This document shows positions 1 to 11,480 of a stretch of DNA of 27,697 nucleotides, piece after piece. The position numbers were made by a program, and so were the translations under genes. Position 1 is the first letter of the stretch, and each line of letters starts with the position of its first letter. A model generated the notes under the pieces. That model ran no database searches. It worked only from the letters and a program-made list of their open reading frames with translations, and was not told where the DNA came from. This DNA comes from Gemmatimonadota bacterium (GTDB lineage: Bacteria > Latescibacterota > UBA2968 > UBA8231), in contig VXOR01000036.1 of NCBI GenBank assembly GCA_009840005.1, forward strand, positions 1 through 27,697. The letters are read 5' to 3'.

Positions 1-222
1 CTGGAGAGCCTGCACCATTTCAAGACCCTAACACCGCTTTCATGCAACAACGCCGGTTTATAGGGAGTCGGTCAGATCATTCCAGTTTTCTCCCCCAGCG
101 CCTCTGCCTCTGGCCTGTCAGGTTGGAGGCTTCTTCATCGGGAGGACCAAGGCTCTTGGTGGACTGGCCTAGTCGGGCGCATAAGTATAACATGCTTCCG
201 CGATGGGATCGTACTTTGCCGC

Positions 223-247
223 GGATTCAATTTGTAAGCGCAATTTC
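223..247. repeat. IS30-like terminal sequence, copy 1
   Basis: Begins GGATTCAATTTGTAAGCGCA and closely matches a sequence at 27656-27680 in the same orientation (differences are mainly C/T transitions). The pattern GATTCAA..nGTnA..GCAA also resembles the terminal inverted repeat of IS30 as I remember it. No transposase is readable to its right, so this could be a solo or relic end, or the far end of an element lying to the left and running out of the window. Confidence 0.4.
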
Positions 248-437
248 GCAATGTTTAGTTTGACTTTCTTTGTGGTTTTCTGTAAACTGTCTCCCGATTT
301 GGTAGTTGAAATAGGTGTTCCTATGAGTGTACAGTTACCGGCTTCTATGCCTCTATTTAGGGTACTCGTTTCGAGGTGCTGGAGCTTATACGCTTAGAAG
401 CCGTCTGAAAATGCTCAAAAAAATCTGCTGTGGGTGT

Positions 438-474
438 CTTCCTTTACCAGTTGTAAAGGAAGCATCGATATAAT
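438..474 (+). promoter_or_regulatory. Promoter with overlapping palindromic operator
   Basis: A perfect inverted repeat has arms of 10 bp (CTTCCTTTAC at 438-447 and GTAAAGGAAG at 453-462) separated by 5 bp. Six bases after it comes a perfect TATAAT (469-474). Transcription would start near 481, about 15 nt before the GTG start of the TonB-dependent receptor gene. The palindrome therefore covers the -35 region, the usual place for a repressor site. No -35 hexamer is obvious at 17 bp (TTTACC is 20 bp away). There is no T-run, which argues against a terminator. It does not look like a Fur box. The regulator is unknown. Confidence 0.5.
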
Positions 475-495
475 AACGAGCAATGGATCGGGTTT

Positions 496-2841
496 GTGTC
501 CAATAAATTCAGGTTTATGCAGGGTTTTTATACCCTGTGCCTATCTTGCGCTACAATCCTCCAATTTCATACCATAGGCGAGGCCGCTACTCTTACTGTA
601 ACTGCATTGGATTCCCTGACAAAAGAGCCGGTCAATGGGGTGTTCGTGAATGTTGCAGGGTCGCCACATACGTCAATAACAGACATTGAAGGAAAGACTC
701 GCCTTGAACTAGCTCCAGGACATATATTGGTGCAGTACTCCCATATTGCCTATTCCAGTGGTGTCATACAAACACACTTGGACTCATTAGGTTCGACTCT
801 CCTGATCCTGCTTCAAACTCATCCAGTTGAGATTCCCGAGGTGATAATAAGCACTTCGGCGAGTACACCAGAGCAGGGCAAGACCGACATCTCACTGACT
901 GAATTACGAAGATATCCTGCCCCGACCAATGACCCTTTACGATATCTGAAAGTATTGCCTGGAATTACCTCGGGCAACGACTTCAGCGAGTTATACAATG
1001 TTCAAGGTGGCAACTACGACCAAAACCTTGTGTATATCAACGGAGTTGAAATGGAGTCACCACTCCTGCTACGACGAGGTTTAGCTCAGACCCTTTCCAT
1101 ATTGAATCCTACAATGATCGATAGCATGACGTTTCGGGCCATTTCATTTCCCGTGACATTCGGAGATAAACTCAGCAGTGCGCTCGATGCCAATTACAAG
1201 CTGAATGCACAGGAAAATGGAGGTATCTTGGACCTGTCAGTAACAACTCAGAGTCTAACGCTTCAAGGCCACCTCGCTCAATCTCTCGATTTCATTAGCG
1301 GCATACGCTATTCCAATCTGGGTCGCAATGCTCGCGGTCTGCAAATTTCCGGCCAATTTGATCGGAAGTTTTGGGATTGGCAGACTCAGATAAGATTCAA
1401 GTATCCCCGAATCGGCCAACTAACACTTTATATAGCAACTCTCAGAAGCATCTTTGGCATGCGGCCAGAGGAAATCTTACTTCGCTACAACTGTCATGCT
1501 TTTCGTCACGAGAGAATATGCGATGAGTACCACGGTTTCGCGAGCGGACATGAAAACTTCACTTACGAGGACAATCTCCTAGGAATGTCCATGGAGCGAA
1601 CAGCAAAACATGGGAGAATCAGAGTATATACCAATATAGTACACAAGAGGGAAGACGAAGACACCAGCGTGCAGTACGAAATTGAACCTAGCAGTATTCG
1701 CAGCACGGAGGCATTCATTAATCAACTGAAACAGATCAAGGTCGAATCTGCAATAGTCGCGTCAAAGGACTTAGGGGAATCACACTTTACGGTAGGGGTA
1801 GGTGCAAGATTCTTAAAGCTCAACGGTAGTATAAATTCTTTTGAGGGAATTACATATGACCGTGGAAGATTCTTTGCGGAAGGCATCAACTCAGAATTGC
1901 AACGCAACTACAATGACAGTTTCTTCTATCTTCAAAGCCGACACCAAACTGGTCGCTTACGGACCGTCGGCGGAGTTCGAATCGCTCAGTTTGGGGCGAC
2001 TGGTGAGACAATTGTAATGCCACGAATTAGTGCTAACTATCGGCTCTTTCCCCGTGTGTCATGGACACTTGCAGCCGGGCGGCACGCACAGCCACCTGTA
2101 TACAAGGAGTTCTTGCCAGTTGGATCTGCAAAGGACAGCCTTAAATCTCAACGATCCGATCAAATAGGCACTGGGCTTATCTACCAAATCCAAGAGTCAT
2201 TGTATTGGAGTACTGAGATCTTCTATAGGAGCCAGTGGAGAATGATCTCTTACCAAATTGACGATCTTCGAATACGCTATTCAGGTGAGAATGATTCGAA
2301 AGGACGCGTCTTTGGTGTGAATTCGAAACTTAGAGGAAAACTAGATAGTCTGATTGGAATTGTGAGCTATGGCTATTTGATAGCGCAAGAGAACATCGTT
2401 AGAGATGGCTACGACTACCTTCCGCGAGCAAATGATCAGCGTCATACGTTATCCATGTATCTCGAAGATAGGATGTTCCTAGACTTTATGAGGATACGTT
2501 TTCTAGATTACTCTCGATTTCACATTCGCGTTTTGTATGGGACTGGCTTTCCACACACACCAAAGGTCGTAGCCATATCGGAAGATGGCCACCAACAACT
2601 AACTGATGGGCCACGCAACAGTGTACGAGATAGACCGTATTTTAGGTTTGATGTCGGGATGACTCAATCGACTAGCTTGTGGCGAAAGACACTTCACCTT
2701 CGTGAAGAAATAGCGAATGTATTCGATCAGCATAACGTCTTAGGCTATTCTTATCTCCCATCATCAAGTGGAAAGCCAATTGAGCTCCGTAAGTCGCTAG
2801 GGCGTCGGGTTTACAACGTTTCGGTGTCCGTAGAATTTTAA
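496..2841 (+). CDS. TonB-dependent outer-membrane receptor
   Basis: This is an outer-membrane ligand-gated transporter of the SusC/CirA type; the substrate is unknown. The GTG start gives a basic n-region (K4, R6) and a hydrophobic stretch to about residue 28, a plausible signal peptide; an ATG at 517 would lose the basic residues. Residues about 32-110 form a carboxypeptidase-regulatory-like beta-sandwich (TVTALDSLTKEPVNGVFVNV). Residues about 115-235 are the plug (LRYLKVLPGITSG, then YNVQGGNYDQNLVYINGVE). The rest reads as barrel strands, ending in Phe (SVSVEF), the usual outer-membrane signature. The length of 781 aa is typical. It needs an ExbB/ExbD/TonB system, and none is in the window. 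It lies in the AT-richer first 4 kb and uses AGA and ATA codons more freely than the genes to the right. A palindrome over its promoter suggests repression. Confidence 0.9.
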   Translation: MSNKFRFMQGFYTLCLSCATILQFHTIGEAATLTVTALDSLTKEPVNGVFVNVAGSPHTSITDIEGKTRLELAPGHILVQYSHIAYSSGVIQTHLDSLGSTLLILLQTHPVEIPEVIISTSASTPEQGKTDISLTELRRYPAPTNDPLRYLKVLPGITSGNDFSELYNVQGGNYDQNLVYINGVEMESPLLLRRGLAQTLSILNPTMIDSMTFRAISFPVTFGDKLSSALDANYKLNAQENGGILDLSVTTQSLTLQGHLAQSLDFISGIRYSNLGRNARGLQISGQFDRKFWDWQTQIRFKYPRIGQLTLYIATLRSIFGMRPEEILLRYNCHAFRHERICDEYHGFASGHENFTYEDNLLGMSMERTAKHGRIRVYTNIVHKREDEDTSVQYEIEPSSIRSTEAFINQLKQIKVESAIVASKDLGESHFTVGVGARFLKLNGSINSFEGITYDRGRFFAEGINSELQRNYNDSFFYLQSRHQTGRLRTVGGVRIAQFGATGETIVMPRISANYRLFPRVSWTLAAGRHAQPPVYKEFLPVGSAKDSLKSQRSDQIGTGLIYQIQESLYWSTEIFYRSQWRMISYQIDDLRIRYSGENDSKGRVFGVNSKLRGKLDSLIGIVSYGYLIAQENIVRDGYDYLPRANDQRHTLSMYLEDRMFLDFMRIRFLDYSRFHIRVLYGTGFPHTPKVVAISEDGHQQLTDGPRNSVRDRPYFRFDVGMTQSTSLWRKTLHLREEIANVFDQHNVLGYSYLPSSSGKPIELRKSLGRRVYNVSVSVEF

Positions 2842-2891
2842 CTTGTTCCTAGTTGCCCTCTATTGTTTAGGGAGTAAGCTAGTTCTCTAAA

Positions 2892-3659
2892 TTGGTGATC
2901 GAATTGATTGAGCTGATACTTCTCGCGACGATTCTGGGGTTCGGTATCTTTGCGAGTTATACCGACTTACGTTCGCGTGTAATTCCAAACCCTCTTATTT
3001 GGCTTCTTCTGATTCTGGGAGTCATCGGTCAACTAGTGTTCTACCTAATGGGAAAGACCACAGTGGCTCATTTCCTTTTCGTTTTCTTTGGAGGCTTTCT
3101 GGTCGGTTATTCGTTGTACATTTTGGGATTTTGGGCTCCCGGAGATGCCAAGCTCTTTTGGGCAATGTTAGTGGCTCTACCGCCAACGATTGTTGGGGAG
3201 ACTTGGACAGTTGAAGCCCCTTTACGTTTGATTTTGTCTGAAGTGTTCTTTTCACTCAAAGCGCCTCTATGGTCGTTTCTGATGAATGCCGTCGTCACTA
3301 GCTTCATTATTCTTGGAAGTATAGCCATATCCCGTGGAAAGTTTCAAAGTGAGCTTGGCAAGCTACGTAATTTCAAAGTAGCCCCCATGGTTTATCTGCG
3401 GTTTCTATTCGAGATTCTGGGACTATGCGGTCTTGTCATAGGCGGCGGTTCGATAATCGGTCAAGAGTTTACGTTTGTACATGCTTCAATCGCTTCAATA
3501 GTAGGAAAGATAGTGACTGAAAAGGTGTTGTCCAAGAATGAATTGCTCGCGTTAGCAATACCTGGGTTTTTGTTAGGGGCTTGCCTTTCAGTCGTTCAGG
3601 GGACAATAATCTACTTTCTAAGTCTATCTTTTGCCACATGGACAATTGTAACTGTCTAA
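2892..3659 (+). CDS. A24-family prepilin peptidase-like membrane protein
   Basis: A polytopic inner-membrane protein of 255 aa. It carries both aspartate motifs of type IV prepilin/preflagellin peptidases: YTDLRSRVIPN with D25, and APGDAKLFW with D85, the GxGD-like site followed by KL. These enzymes cleave the leader of type IV pilin-like proteins on the cytoplasmic side. The N-terminal methyltransferase domain of classical PilD is missing, as in short TadV/FlaK-type members. The C-terminal half (residues about 100-255) adds more hydrophobic segments than the minimal family. The start is TTG at 2892 or GTG at 2895; no strong ribosome-binding site favours either. It lies 50 nt after the TonB receptor and may share its transcript. 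No pilin or secretion ATPase is nearby, so the substrate is unknown. Confidence 0.72.
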   Translation: MVIELIELILLATILGFGIFASYTDLRSRVIPNPLIWLLLILGVIGQLVFYLMGKTTVAHFLFVFFGGFLVGYSLYILGFWAPGDAKLFWAMLVALPPTIVGETWTVEAPLRLILSEVFFSLKAPLWSFLMNAVVTSFIILGSIAISRGKFQSELGKLRNFKVAPMVYLRFLFEILGLCGLVIGGGSIIGQEFTFVHASIASIVGKIVTEKVLSKNELLALAIPGFLLGACLSVVQGTIIYFLSLSFATWTIVTV

Positions 3660-3711
3660 AGGTGATATTCTAGATTCTCTGCAAAAGGTAATTGCGTGAA
3701 CTACCTTCCGT

Positions 3712-3987
3712 ATGCACACCATACATCACGCTCACGATGGGCAGGAAGAGTATGTATCACGCCGTCATGAGCCCGGAATGATAGAAAAAGATAAGGAATT
3801 AGATTTTGAGTTTCCTGTCTTGGTTGACACCCTCGCTACCACAATGAATATGCTCGGAATTTCAAGTGTACCTACGGCAATCCATGTGGACGAAGAGGGT
3901 CAAATCAAACGAATTGCAACAGGAGCAGGATTGGGAACAAGGGCTCTTCTCCGATTGATAGCTGAAGAACACCAAGGAAATCTATGA
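3712..3987 (+). CDS. Truncated thioredoxin-like (TlpA/redoxin) fragment
   Basis: The 91 codons resemble the C-terminal half of a TlpA/AhpC-type redoxin: FPVLVDTLATTMNMLGISSVPTAIHVDEEGQIKR includes the family's cis-proline loop (VPT, P54) and the following beta strand. The N-terminal half with the CxxC active site is absent; a TGA lies in frame at 3697-3699, just upstream of the ATG. Upstream DNA in frame (LQKVIA before that stop) could be decayed coding sequence. I read it as a remnant or pseudogene, without thiol-disulfide activity as it stands. An expressed stand-alone fragment cannot be excluded. It shares the AT-rich character of the two genes before it. Confidence 0.5.
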   Translation: MHTIHHAHDGQEEYVSRRHEPGMIEKDKELDFEFPVLVDTLATTMNMLGISSVPTAIHVDEEGQIKRIATGAGLGTRALLRLIAEEHQGNL

Positions 3988-3998
3988 TGCTTAGCAGG

Positions 3999-4095
3999 AT
4001 GGTTAGCTTAACGGATCGACGGTCCCCTTGGCATGGGCATACGATGGTCAGGGCTATAAGGTGCTCTCCGCTCCGAACACCTTGTGGCTAACCAT
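3999..4095. other. Structured intergenic segment or decayed coding remnant
   Basis: The segment is closed by a 9-bp inverted repeat (ATGGTTAGC at 3999-4007, GCTAACCAT at 4087-4095). Inside are a small hairpin (GGATC/GGTCC, 4013-4025) and an 8-pair stem with one or two G-U pairs (4056-4063 with 4078-4085). That is the shape of a multibranched RNA, followed 11 nt later by a terminator hairpin. The competing reading is a coding relic: the frame from 4013 reads GSTVPLAWAYDGQGYKVLSA, then PNTLWLTITP, which looks protein-like, but a TAG at 4004-4006 blocks it upstream. I cannot decide between the two. Confidence 0.25.
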
Positions 4096-4106
4096 TACCC
4101 CATGCA

Positions 4107-4140
4107 AAAGGCACTTGCGATTGCGTTCGCAAGTGCCTTT
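4107..4140. terminator. Terminator hairpin after the atp operon
   Basis: A perfect 14-bp stem (AAAGGCACTTGCGA at 4107-4120, its complement at 4127-4140) with a 6-nt loop. It starts 25 nt past the atpC stop. On the minus strand the stem ends in GCCTTTT, a short T-run; on the plus strand it ends GCCTTTGCTTTGC. It most likely ends the ATP synthase transcript and may also stop transcription arriving from the TonB-receptor cluster. Confidence 0.75.
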
Positions 4141-4165
4141 GCTTTGCAGGTAATCCTATAAAAAT

Positions 4166-4573
4166 TTACTCGTACGTGCGGAGGCGATTGAGGGCGCGTG
4201 ATAGCGCCGCTTGAGCGCGCGCTACGTCGATTTCCTCTTGTCCGGCGCGCGCCTGGGCAAGGCGTTCCTCGGCGCGCTGGCGCGAAGACTCGGCCCGCTC
4301 AACGTCGATCTCCTCGACGCGTTCAGCCGTCTCAGCTAGCACCGCGACCCGCTCGCGCCCGACCTCGACAAAACCACCGCTGATGGCCATTTGGACCTCG
4401 TTGCCGTCCTCCTCGACAAACCGCAACCGCCCTATCTGCAACGAGGTCAAGAGCGGGATGTGTCCGGCGAGGACGCCGAAACTCCCCTCGCTACCAGGCG
4501 CTTGCAGGCTGGCTACCTGACCCGAGTAGGCCACCCGCTCTAGCGTGACAACCTCTAAGGCGAAGGCAGGCAT
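4166..4573 (-). CDS. atpC: ATP synthase epsilon subunit
   Basis: Epsilon subunit of the F1 central stalk, 135 aa, the usual size. The N-terminal beta-barrel is clear (LEVVTLERVAYSGQVASLQA, then GSEGSFGVLAGHIPLLTSL), with the family's G.FG.L..H.P.LT pattern. The C-terminal part (residues about 88-133) is a charged helical hairpin. It couples rotation to the catalytic sites and in many bacteria inhibits ATP hydrolysis. The start lies only 3 nt beyond the atpD stop, so translation is probably coupled. It is the last gene of the atp operon, followed by a terminator hairpin. Confidence 0.95.
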   Translation of the reverse strand: MPAFALEVVTLERVAYSGQVASLQAPGSEGSFGVLAGHIPLLTSLQIGRLRFVEEDGNEVQMAISGGFVEVGRERVAVLAETAERVEEIDVERAESSRQRAEERLAQARAGQEEIDVARAQAALSRALNRLRTYE

Positions 4574-4576
4574 GGA

Positions 4577-5980
<1,404 letters not shown>

Positions 5981-6002
5981 TTACCTCGCGTAGTAAACAG
6001 CG

Positions 6003-6857
6003 CTATTGAGCCACAGCCTCGGCACCGCCGATAATGTCCATCAATTCGAGGGTTATCGAGGCCTGCCGCTCCTTGTTCATTTCGCGGGTCAGATCCTCGA
6101 TCATGTCTCTGGCGTTCTTAGTGGCGTTGTCCATCGCCATCATCTGGGCGGCGAAAAAACCCACATTCGACTCCAACAGAGCGCGCCATACTTGGAAGTT
6201 GATCTGGCGCTCAACCAAAGTGCTTAACAGAACCTCGGGCGATGGCTCGAAGTCGTACTTAGCACTTTCACCTGCTTCCTCCTCGGGCGCGATGGGCAAG
6301 AGCTGGCTGACGGTGGGCACTTGGGAAGTAACAGAGGAGTATTCGCTATAGCAGAGCAACACCCGGTCGGTCTGGCCAGCGACAAAGCGACTCGTTAGAT
6401 CCTGGGCTATATCCGCGGCGCGAACTAACTCGAGCTGGTTGAACACATCGGCGTGATGGCGGGAGATTGAGTAGCCGCGATGGCTGAAGAAGTCCCAGCC
6501 CTTGTTCCCGATGGTGATCAACTCAGGTTGGGCGTCCACATACTCGTCCAACTCGTCCTGAACCCGACGGCACATGTTGGTGTTAAAGGCACCGCAGAGG
6601 CCGCGATCAGAGGTTATGACCACCAGCGCAACGCGCTGGACCGGGCGAACCGCAAAGAGCGGCTGCTCATAGACATCGACGCTCTGGTGCAGCGCTTTCA
6701 GTACTTGGTCCAGTCGCTGGGCGTACGGCCGGGCAGCTAAAATCGCCGCCTGAGCACGGCGCATCTTGGCCGCGGCCACCATCTGCATGGCGTTGGTGAC
6801 GCGCTGGATATTGGTGATACTGGCGACGCGCGTCCTGAGTTCGCGAAGGGTAGCCAC
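6003..6857 (-). CDS. atpG: ATP synthase gamma subunit
   Basis: Gamma subunit, the rotating shaft of F1, 284 aa. The N-terminal helix has the conserved LRTRVASITNIQRVTNAMQM segment, with KMRRAQ just after it. The C-terminal helix MAMDNATKNARDMIEDLTRE pairs with it in the coiled-coil shaft. The central Rossmann-like part contains VVITSDRGLCGAFNTN. The gene follows atpA by 3 nt, as expected for the operon. Nothing unusual is seen. Confidence 0.96.
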   Translation of the reverse strand: MATLRELRTRVASITNIQRVTNAMQMVAAAKMRRAQAAILAARPYAQRLDQVLKALHQSVDVYEQPLFAVRPVQRVALVVITSDRGLCGAFNTNMCRRVQDELDEYVDAQPELITIGNKGWDFFSHRGYSISRHHADVFNQLELVRAADIAQDLTSRFVAGQTDRVLLCYSEYSSVTSQVPTVSQLLPIAPEEEAGESAKYDFEPSPEVLLSTLVERQINFQVWRALLESNVGFFAAQMMAMDNATKNARDMIEDLTREMNKERQASITLELMDIIGGAEAVAQ

Positions 6858-6860
6858 CGC

Positions 6861-8393
<1,533 letters not shown>

Positions 8394-8407
8394 AAATCCT
8401 CCTGTGA

Positions 8408-8944
8408 CTAACCGGCCAGACGCGCTTGTAAGCGCTCTAGATAGGTGTTCACGCTGCCGTCGAATACGGTGTCGCCGACGCGGACGATTGCGCCGCCCCG
8501 CAGGCTGGCATCGACTTGGACATCCAAGCGCACGGTGCGGCCGCTGCGGCGCTCTAAGCGCTCCCATAGGCGCTGGCATTGCTCTTCACTCAACACCACG
8601 GCCGAGCGCACCTCAGCACTAATTATGCCCTCGCGCTCGGCGACCTGATCGAGAAAACTTCCGAGCGCTGCGCCGATTATAGAGGCGCGGCCCCTGACCG
8701 CCATGAGCCGGAGAAAGTTCAGGGTCAGCATCTCGATCTTGCCGCTGAAGAGCTCCCGCAGGATATTGGCTTGCGCTTGGCTATCGGTTAGAGGATTGGC
8801 CAAAAATTCGGCCAACTCGCCGGATTGGCGCACGGTCTCCAAAAGCCGCTCGACATCGCGCTGCACCGCCGCGGTCGCGCCTGTTTCATCGGCGGCCTCC
8901 AGCAGCGTAGCCGCGTAGCGTCGCACTACTTCAGGTGCGTTCAT
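8408..8944 (-). CDS. atpH: ATP synthase delta subunit
   Basis: Delta (OSCP) subunit, 178 aa, normal length. It joins the top of F1 to the peripheral b stalk. The N-terminal helical bundle starts with the typical [13 protein letters not shown]. The C-terminal part keeps the family segment [18 protein letters not shown] and ends with LERLQARL. An AGGA lies just before the ATG. It sits between atpF and atpA, the canonical place. Confidence 0.95.
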   Translation of the reverse strand: MNAPEVVRRYAATLLEAADETGATAAVQRDVERLLETVRQSGELAEFLANPLTDSQAQANILRELFSGKIEMLTLNFLRLMAVRGRASIIGAALGSFLDQVAEREGIISAEVRSAVVLSEEQCQRLWERLERRSGRTVRLDVQVDASLRGGAIVRVGDTVFDGSVNTYLERLQARLAG

Positions 8945-8966
8945 TGTCCTGCTCGCGCGATGGCGT

Positions 8967-9458
8967 TCAATTGGATTCGGGAATTCTGGCTATAAAGTCA
9001 TCGACGAGGCCGCGGTTTTTCTCGTCGTCCAAATTGGCGTCGATCAGCGCACCAGCGGCCTGAACCGCGAGATTGGCCGTCTCGCGGCGCAGCTCGGCAA
9101 TGGCAGCGCGCTTCTCGCTTTCGATACTAGTCCGCGCTTGGTCGAGCATCCGCTCCGCCTCTTCCCGCGCTTGCGAGACGATTGTCTGCCGCACGTTCGC
9201 CCCAGCCTCGCGGGCCTCGGCTACGACCTGCCGCGCCTCTTCATCGGCCGCGGCGAGCTTCTGCTGGTGCTCGCGCAAGACCTCCTCGGCCTCTTGGCGC
9301 GCCTGCTCAGCCGCGGCGATTGCGTCGCTGATGCGTTGCTCGCGCTCGTCGAGGGCCGCCAAAAGGTGGGGCCAAGCGAATTTTTTGAGGACGATCAGCA
9401 CCACCAAAAAGGTGATGATCGTCCATATTATGAGCCCCGCATGGGGATCGAGTAACAT
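8967..9458 (-). CDS. atpF: ATP synthase b subunit
   Basis: Subunit b of Fo, 163 aa, forming the peripheral stator stalk as a dimer. One N-terminal membrane helix (residues about 7-25, LIIWTIITFLVVLIVL) is followed by KKFAWPHLLAALDEREQRIS, the typical neck. After it comes a long, charged, Ala/Glu/Arg-rich right-handed coiled coil to the end. It begins 10 nt after the atpE stop. Only one b gene is present, so a b/b' heterodimer as in phototrophs is not suggested. Confidence 0.95.
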   Translation of the reverse strand: MLLDPHAGLIIWTIITFLVVLIVLKKFAWPHLLAALDEREQRISDAIAAAEQARQEAEEVLREHQQKLAAADEEARQVVAEAREAGANVRQTIVSQAREEAERMLDQARTSIESEKRAAIAELRRETANLAVQAAGALIDANLDDEKNRGLVDDFIARIPESN

Positions 9459-9468
9459 AGCGCTTGCG

Positions 9469-10559
<1,091 letters not shown>

Positions 10560-10619
10560 GTACTGCCTTGTGAAATATCCAAAAATAGGAGGGGAATCTG
10601 TCGCAGTAACCAACCAAAT

Positions 10620-10648
10620 AAATTAATTAGGCCGCAAATTTCTGTCAA
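10620..10648 (-). promoter_or_regulatory. Possible internal promoter before atpB
   Basis: On the minus strand a perfect TTGACA (10643-10648) is followed after 17 nt by TAATTT (10620-10625), a weak -10. It lies in the only sizeable gap of the atp operon (10560-10664), which is AT-rich. It could give the structural atp genes their own transcript, separate from the atpZ/atpI-like genes. Confidence 0.35.
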
Positions 10649-10664
10649 CACCTCACGGGCGCTT

Positions 10665-10955
10665 CTAGGGCTTTGAACGGCCTTGTAACTTGAGTACGTA
10701 AAAAATTTCAAACGCGAGAAAAAGCAAGTACGCAGCCACTAGCGCGACGAAGTAGCTTTCGGCATGGATCTCAGCCCATTTGAGCACCACTACCGACAGG
10801 ACAGCCACCGCGATCAACCTCGCGATCATCCCCCCGAAAAAGGCGATTATAAAGGTTTGCATGCCCTTGCCCCAGCCCCAGCGAATTGCCACCAGCGCGA
10901 GCGCACCGTTGACTCCAGCGACCACCAAGCCAGCGGCAATGCTGTCCCAACTCAC
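10665..10955 (-). CDS. AtpI-like small membrane protein
   Basis: A 96-aa membrane protein with about four hydrophobic segments (SIAAGLVVAGVNGALALVAI; TFIIAFFGGMIARLIAVAVL; VALVAAYLLFLAFEIFYVL). By position ahead of atpB and by this pattern it belongs with ATP synthase protein I (AtpI/UncI), linked to c-ring assembly or ion handling. Sequence conservation in this group is low, so the assignment rests mostly on context. The start overlaps the stop of the preceding atpZ-like gene by 4 nt, so translation is probably coupled. Confidence 0.65.
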   Translation of the reverse strand: MSWDSIAAGLVVAGVNGALALVAIRWGWGKGMQTFIIAFFGGMIARLIAVAVLSVVVLKWAEIHAESYFVALVAAYLLFLAFEIFYVLKLQGRSKP

Positions 10956-11194
10956 GGTCCGTCCTCCCGCTTGCGCCGCTCATCTAAGTCCATCAGCGTC
11001 CGATAGAGTTTGTAAAACCCACCCCCCGCGCCGAGCAGGGTGCCCAATACGAGAAAGAGTGGCGTAGTTGCAAATTTGTCGTCGAGCCACCAGCCGAGAA
11101 ACACAAAGATCAGGATCGTCGCCGCGAATTGAATTCCCAGACTGACGTAAGGGCCGATATCGGCATACGCCCCGGTCTTTTTTTTGGCGACCAT
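10952..11194 (-). CDS. AtpZ/AtpI-family protein
   Basis: An 80-aa protein starting MVAKKKTGAYADIGPYVSLG. Two membrane helices follow: LGIQFAATILIFVFLGWWLDD and TPLFLVLGTLLGAGGGFYKLY. The GWWLDDKF...G...G..Y.LY pattern is that of the AtpZ/AtpI family encoded at the head of atp operons; AtpZ and AtpI have been implicated in cation supply and Fo assembly. The longer open frame reaching 11470 crosses the terminator and overlaps nqrM, so it is not used. No clear ribosome-binding site is visible before the ATG. It is the first gene of the atp operon, just after the nqr terminator. Confidence 0.8.
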   Translation of the reverse strand: MVAKKKTGAYADIGPYVSLGIQFAATILIFVFLGWWLDDKFATTPLFLVLGTLLGAGGGFYKLYRTLMDLDERRKREDGP

Positions 11195-11213
11195 ATTTCT
11201 ACGAGCAAAGAAA

Positions 11214-11237
11214 AGCGGCGGACCACCGTCCGCCGCT
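11214..11237 (-). terminator. Terminator between nqr and atp operons
   Basis: A perfect 10-bp GC-rich stem (AGCGGCGGAC at 11214-11223, GTCCGCCGCT at 11228-11237) with a 4-nt loop. On the minus strand it is followed by TTTCTTTGC, a T-rich tail. It lies 22 nt past the nqrM stop and 19 nt before the atpZ-like ATG, so it fits an intrinsic terminator of the nqr operon that may allow partial read-through into atp. Confidence 0.75.
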
Positions 11238-11259
11238 ATATCAAAGCTGCCGACAGTGC

Positions 11260-11463
11260 TCAGTTCGTCTTCGACTCGGCTTCCCCGCACGAGCCGGGCG
11301 CCTGACCGCATTCGCACATAGGCTCGCCCAACGCATCGCGCATAGTGCCCAGCCCTCCACACGAGCCTTGGAGGCGACGATTGCTGAAGATCACGCCGAC
11401 GGCCATGGCGGCCATGATTAGCCCAAAAACAGCGAAAGCGGCAATAAGCGTGCTTATAGTCAT
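11260..11463 (-). CDS. nqrM: NqrM, Na+-NQR maturation factor
   Basis: A 67-aa protein. I start at MTISTL, which has GGGAGGAAT upstream; the longer open frame runs into nqrF. One N-terminal membrane helix (residues about 4-26) is followed by RRLQGSCGGLG, the family's signature (DUF539/NqrM), and by further Cys at 50, 52 and 59 besides C35. NqrM is known to be needed for assembly of functional Na+-NQR, probably for inserting Fe into the NqrD/NqrE site. It is the last gene of the nqr operon, 17 nt after nqrF, and is followed by a terminator. Confidence 0.88.
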   Translation of the reverse strand: MTISTLIAAFAVFGLIMAAMAVGVIFSNRRLQGSCGGLGTMRDALGEPMCECGQAPGSCGEAESKTN

Positions 11464-11480
11464 CCTGCATTCCTCCCGAC

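Larger units (their letters stand above)
1..495. other. Gene-free 5' region
   Basis: I see no convincing gene here. One plus-strand frame is open from the left edge to about 263, but its translation is rich in R, S, P and L without recognisable motifs, so I do not call it. A second short frame (203-397) is equally unconvincing. The region holds an IS30-like terminal sequence (223-247) and, at its right end, the promoter/operator candidate of the TonB receptor. On the minus strand a TATACT-like hexamer lies just left of the IS-like sequence, so a partial mobile element running off the left edge is possible but not shown. Confidence 0.5.

Noticed and set aside
42..397. Two small open frames at the left edge
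   Set aside because: No recognisable motif, no ribosome-binding site, and the IS30-like sequence runs through both.
11214..11237. Hairpin as an attenuator or riboswitch expression platform for atp
   Set aside because: There is no long leader or alternative pairing partner; a simple terminator after nqrM explains it better.
10952..11470. Long form of the AtpZ-like protein (172 aa)
   Set aside because: The extension runs across the terminator hairpin and antiparallels no known domain; it is nqrM read in another frame.
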